IMG/VR virus record: IMGVR_UViG_3300048592_001371
Coordinates: 1 to 64,000 of that record
Length of the DNA: 64,000 nt
Source: a virus
Direction: 5' to 3' (one strand)
The first letter of the stretch is position 1, and each line of letters opens with the position of its first letter. The position numbers were made by a program, and so were the translations under genes. Below are positions 61,909 through 64,000 of this stretch, one piece after another. The notes under the pieces are model-generated. The model saw only the letters and a list, made by a program, of their open reading frames with translations, ran no database searches and was not told the origin of the DNA.

Positions 61909-62429
61909 ATCATGGACGCGTACTGTGGCTGACAGGTTTGAGTGGGTCGGGCAAGACCACTCTGGCTTGGGCACTTGACGAATTCCTACAACGCAAAGGA
62001 ATTGCTACTTCTGTCATCGACGGAGACGAGATACGCAAAACCCTGTGTAAGGATCTGGGGTATACGGCGGAGGACAGAACAGAGAACCAGCGGCGCATCG
62101 CAGGACTGGCGAGAAAACAAGCCGATCTCGACCTCACAGTAATCGTGGCCACCATCAGCCCGAGATTCAAACATCGGGTACTGGCCGAAGAGATAATCCA
62201 CCCGATCGACTTCTACGAAATCTACCTAGCCACTCCCCTCGAAGAATGCGAGAGGCGCGATCCGAAAGGGATGTACGCCAAAGCCAGAAGAGGGGAGATC
62301 AGTGCCTTCACCGGAGTTACCGATCCGTATGAGGAACCCGAACACCCCGATGTGAAAATCCCTCCGTCTTTCTCCCTCCGAGAAGCACTTCAAGCAATCG
62401 AACGGTCTGTCCGTTTCACGATTCTCTAG
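61905..62429 (+). CDS. cysC: adenylylsulfate (APS) kinase
   Basis: A 174-residue APS kinase. The Walker A motif is GLSGSGKTT (residues 11-19), followed by DGDEIRKTLCKDLGYTAED and RTENQRR, and the C-terminal GMYAKARRGEISAFTGVTDP loop with YEEPEHPDV. It phosphorylates APS to PAPS, the sulfate donor of the sulfotransferases at 36863 and 47875. APS itself would have to come from the host ATP sulfurylase, as no such gene is in the window. Start is GTG within the overlap with the decarboxylase, with GGAGG upstream. It ends the enzyme block. Confidence 0.92.
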   Translation: MNHGRVLWLTGLSGSGKTTLAWALDEFLQRKGIATSVIDGDEIRKTLCKDLGYTAEDRTENQRRIAGLARKQADLDLTVIVATISPRFKHRVLAEEIIHPIDFYEIYLATPLEECERRDPKGMYAKARRGEISAFTGVTDPYEEPEHPDVKIPPSFSLREALQAIERSVRFTIL

Positions 62430-62500
62430 TCTCTCACTAATTTCCCTTTGCGTTGCATTGAGTCTCCATTCACCACCCCTCCTCCTCTTGGTGTGGTTTT

Positions 62501-62537
62501 AAGGCCGGCCGGACTTTGTCTTACCGGCCTTCTTTCT
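62501..62537 (+). terminator. Rho-independent terminator closing enzyme block
   Basis: AAGGCCGG and CCGGCCTT form a perfect 8-bp stem around a 15-base loop, followed by CTTTCT. It lies 70 bases after the APS kinase stop. The remaining 62430-62605 gap holds a pyrimidine-rich stretch and the promoter-like motif at 62553. Confidence 0.7.
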
Positions 62538-62552
62538 GCTGTCCGTTCCGGA

Positions 62553-62566
62553 ACAATAATTTAAGA
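62553..62566 (+). promoter_or_regulatory. candidate phage promoter element, copy 2
   Basis: ACAATAATTTAAGA, identical to 40794-40807, lies after the terminator and 40 bases before the spanin genes. This is where a new promoter would be needed. Confidence 0.42.
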
Positions 62567-62605
62567 CTGTAGAGCAAAATCCCATTTTTGGTAGAAAGGA
62601 CCGAT

Positions 62606-63001
62606 ATGCTCAAGGGTATACTCGAGACACTAACGCCGCCCCAAGTGAAGATAGCTATCTTCGGGTTGCTGTCTTTGGCAATGATTGGCCTGTTGCTTGG
62701 CGTGTACTTCTACGGACGACACGACGGAGCAGCGGCCAACGAAGTGAAGTGGCAGAAATGGCAAGCGGAATACTTCGAAGAACTGAAGGAGAAGATCGAA
62801 GGTGTGCAAAAGTACGCTTCCGAACAAACGGCCGAAGTCAAGAAGGGAACCGCGTCCACGAACGCACGAGTGAATACCGTGCTTGAAGAAATTCGCAAGA
62901 AGGGACCGACGGTAATCTACGACGCGGAGAAAAAGGCCTGCGAATTCAAACCCGGGTTTCAGTTGAACTGGTCAACCATCAATAAGGAGGCCAACAAATG
63001 A
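62606..63001 (+). CDS. inner-membrane spanin (Rz-like)
   Basis: A 131-residue protein with one N-terminal membrane helix (residues about 14-36, AIFGLLSLAMIGLLLGVYFY) and a periplasmic coiled coil (EYFEELKEKIEGVQKYASEQ, VNTVLEEIRKKG). CEFKPGFQLNWSTINKEANK resembles the ends of phage i-spanins. The ATG at 62606 has AAAGGA upstream and is preferred over an upstream TTG. It overlaps the lipoprotein gene by ATGA. Together they should fuse the two membranes at lysis. Confidence 0.7.
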   Translation: MLKGILETLTPPQVKIAIFGLLSLAMIGLLLGVYFYGRHDGAAANEVKWQKWQAEYFEELKEKIEGVQKYASEQTAEVKKGTASTNARVNTVLEEIRKKGPTVIYDAEKKACEFKPGFQLNWSTINKEANK

Positions 63002-63261
63002 GACTCCTCGGAATAGTCCTTGTGCTGTCTTTGACGGCCTGTGGTGGTAATCCTCTGAAAGATTTGGGTAGTGGCGCTATCGAGATAGACAGCTACCTAC
63101 TGGAAGAGTGTCCAGCCCTCGAAGAAACTGTTGTCATCAAGGACGAGACCCAGCTGTGGGAAGTGAAGGTACGAGAAACCAAACAGTATGCGGAGTGCAG
63201 AAAGAAGCAGAAAGGTTTGGCGAACGTAGTGAAGAAGGCTTTCAACCTCGAAAAGAAGTAA
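62998..63261 (+). CDS. outer-membrane lipoprotein spanin (Rz1-like)
   Basis: An 87-residue lipoprotein. The signal peptide MRLLGIVLVLSLTAC ends in a lipobox with Cys15 as the lipidated residue. The mature part is charged and helical (VREXKQYAECRKKQ type). Pairing with the overlapping i-spanin-like gene makes it the o-spanin candidate. Its presence argues for a Gram-negative host. AAGGAGG lies upstream of the ATG. Confidence 0.65.
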   Translation: MRLLGIVLVLSLTACGGNPLKDLGSGAIEIDSYLLEECPALEETVVIKDETQLWEVKVRETKQYAECRKKQKGLANVVKKAFNLEKK

Positions 63262-63271
63262 CGGAGGCTAA

Positions 63272-63637
63272 GTGGAAACGCCACATATCGACATCACCAA
63301 GAACGCAACGTGGTTGCGTTCTTTCTCATTAACGGACAACCTCGGAAGACCTTTCGGTAACTCCAATTGGGACTTGTCCTTCGCACTTCTCGATTCGCGC
63401 GATCCGAACGTGGTCTTGCTTGCTGTTGACAAGGCCTCCGGTCGTTGCTGGTGGGACGGACAAAACACCGTGATGGTCTCGCTACCGGATGAAGTGACGA
63501 ATGCGCTTCAGGTCCCTCAGGCGAGATTCTACCTCAAAGTGATTTCCAACGATCCTGTGATCGACCCTACCGGGTACGGAAGAATCGTCTGTAATGGCGT
63601 CCTTAACATCAACCCAGCGGCTCCAGCGCCGCATTAA
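63272..63637 (+). CDS. hypothetical virion-type protein
   Basis: A 121-residue protein with a beta-sandwich-like pattern: IDITKNATWLRSFSLTD, LSFALLDSRDPNVVLLAVD, VMVSLPDEVTNAL, ARFYLKVISND. This resembles small Ig-like or baseplate-adaptor domains of phage tails. Start is GTG with ACGGAGG upstream. It lies between the spanins and a glycine-rich gene that runs off the window. Confidence 0.5.
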   Translation: METPHIDITKNATWLRSFSLTDNLGRPFGNSNWDLSFALLDSRDPNVVLLAVDKASGRCWWDGQNTVMVSLPDEVTNALQVPQARFYLKVISNDPVIDPTGYGRIVCNGVLNINPAAPAPH

Positions 63638-63649
63638 CGGAGAGAAAGA

Positions 63650-64000
63650 ATGGGAACAGTCTACGCACCCGATCCTTTGATTAACGTGTCGCTGGGCTTT
63701 GGCGGCGGAGGAAGCGGAAGTGGTAGTGGCAGCTGTGGCTGCTCTTCCTCTTCGATCTACGCTCTGTGCCCGGCCAACGCGGGGAACGGTCTCGCCAATA
63801 ACCCTCCAGGAGTCAATCCTATGCAAGCTGCTGCAATCGTCTATGTGCCGGCGTTCAAAGCCGTGGCCATGGGAACCAATGGTGTTACGTTGGCGGACAA
63901 TACAAATCCGGCACACCGTGATGTTGTCCTCGGCCTGTCAGACAACAACTATACGCCGGGCGCGATGGTGAACATCTTCCACGGTGGTCCCATCACCAAT
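63650..64000 (+). CDS. glycine/serine-rich virion-type protein (partial)
   Basis: The first 117 residues of a gene that runs past the right edge. It starts MGTVYAPDPLINVSLGFGGG, has a Gly/Ser linker and a Cys-rich SCGCSSSSI stretch, and continues as a beta-rich domain (AVAMGTNGVTLADNTN, VVLGLSDNNYTPGAMV). AGAGAAAGA precedes the ATG. The linker and domain suggest a tail fibre or head fibre; the rest is outside the window. Confidence 0.5.
   Translation, partial: MGTVYAPDPLINVSLGFGGGGSGSGSGSCGCSSSSIYALCPANAGNGLANNPPGVNPMQAAAIVYVPAFKAVAMGTNGVTLADNTNPAHRDVVLGLSDNNYTPGAMVNIFHGGPITN

Noticed and set aside
45815-62429. Classic azole (TOMM) or lasso-peptide gene cluster
   Set aside because: No YcaO, no transglutaminase-type leader protease and no short precursor peptide gene fit in the tightly packed block, so neither named class can be claimed.
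45815-62429. Block as a bacterial DNA insertion by an integrase or transposon
   Set aside because: No integrase, transposase, terminal inverted repeats or tRNA-derived attachment site is visible at either edge.
45815-62429. Known anti-phage defence or restriction-modification island
   Set aside because: No nuclease, methyltransferase, toxin-antitoxin or signalling-effector domain was recognised among the genes.
62430-62605. Possible tRNA or small RNA gene in the gap
   Set aside because: Only a terminator, a pyrimidine-rich stretch and the promoter-like motif were seen; no cloverleaf or T-loop sequence.

Overview
The window is part of the genome of a large contractile-tailed bacteriophage (myovirus-type Caudoviricetes). 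The evidence is a HK97-like major capsid protein, tail sheath, two tube-like proteins, a tape measure with a lytic transglycosylase domain, and a full baseplate set (gp53-, gp27-, gp5-, gp25- and gp6/J-like), followed by many tail fibres. A spanin pair (inner-membrane protein plus outer-membrane lipoprotein) indicates a Gram-negative host. The phage and host species cannot be fixed from the sequence alone. No tRNA, CRISPR array or insertion sequence was seen.

Layout: (1) 1-2901, a leftward operon of nine small genes, each with a clear Shine-Dalgarno sequence, several with zinc-binding cysteine pairs. (2) 2902-3191, a divergent control region with a 10-bp-period tandem repeat and three inverted repeats. 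(3) 3192-8710, head genes: acidic scaffold-like protein, decoration-like protein, major capsid protein, then neck-type genes. (4) 8723-22090, tail sheath, papain-like protease, tubes, a tail chaperone with a candidate +1 frameshift, tape measure and baseplate. (5) 22106-45758, tail fibres and adhesins: five fibres share one N-terminal attachment domain, and there are three other fibres, a polyglycine gp38-like adhesin, a seven-bladed propeller adhesin, and a sulfotransferase lodged between the adhesins. (6) 45815-62429, a tightly overlapping block of 20 mostly enzymatic genes bounded on both sides by terminators. (7) 62606-64000, spanins and further virion-type genes, the last running off the window.

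Block 6 is the unusual part. It holds three B12-type radical SAM enzymes, three GNAT acetyltransferases, four PP-loop ATP-dependent enzymes (three of them asparagine-synthetase-like without the glutaminase half), a sulfotransferase, a PLP decarboxylase of the ornithine/diaminopimelate family, an APS kinase, an E1/ThiF-like protein and an SGNH-like protein. Among these sit three copies of a roughly 200-residue protein that resembles the last tail-module gene (45108-45758). Each asparagine-synthetase-like gene directly follows one of these copies. Together the enzymes could make an amine, activate a carboxylate to form an amide, acetylate, alkylate by radical chemistry, and sulfate from PAPS. 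My inference is a phage-borne pathway for a small molecule or a covalent modification, possibly on tail proteins. I know of no described phage system with this composition, but no database was searched.
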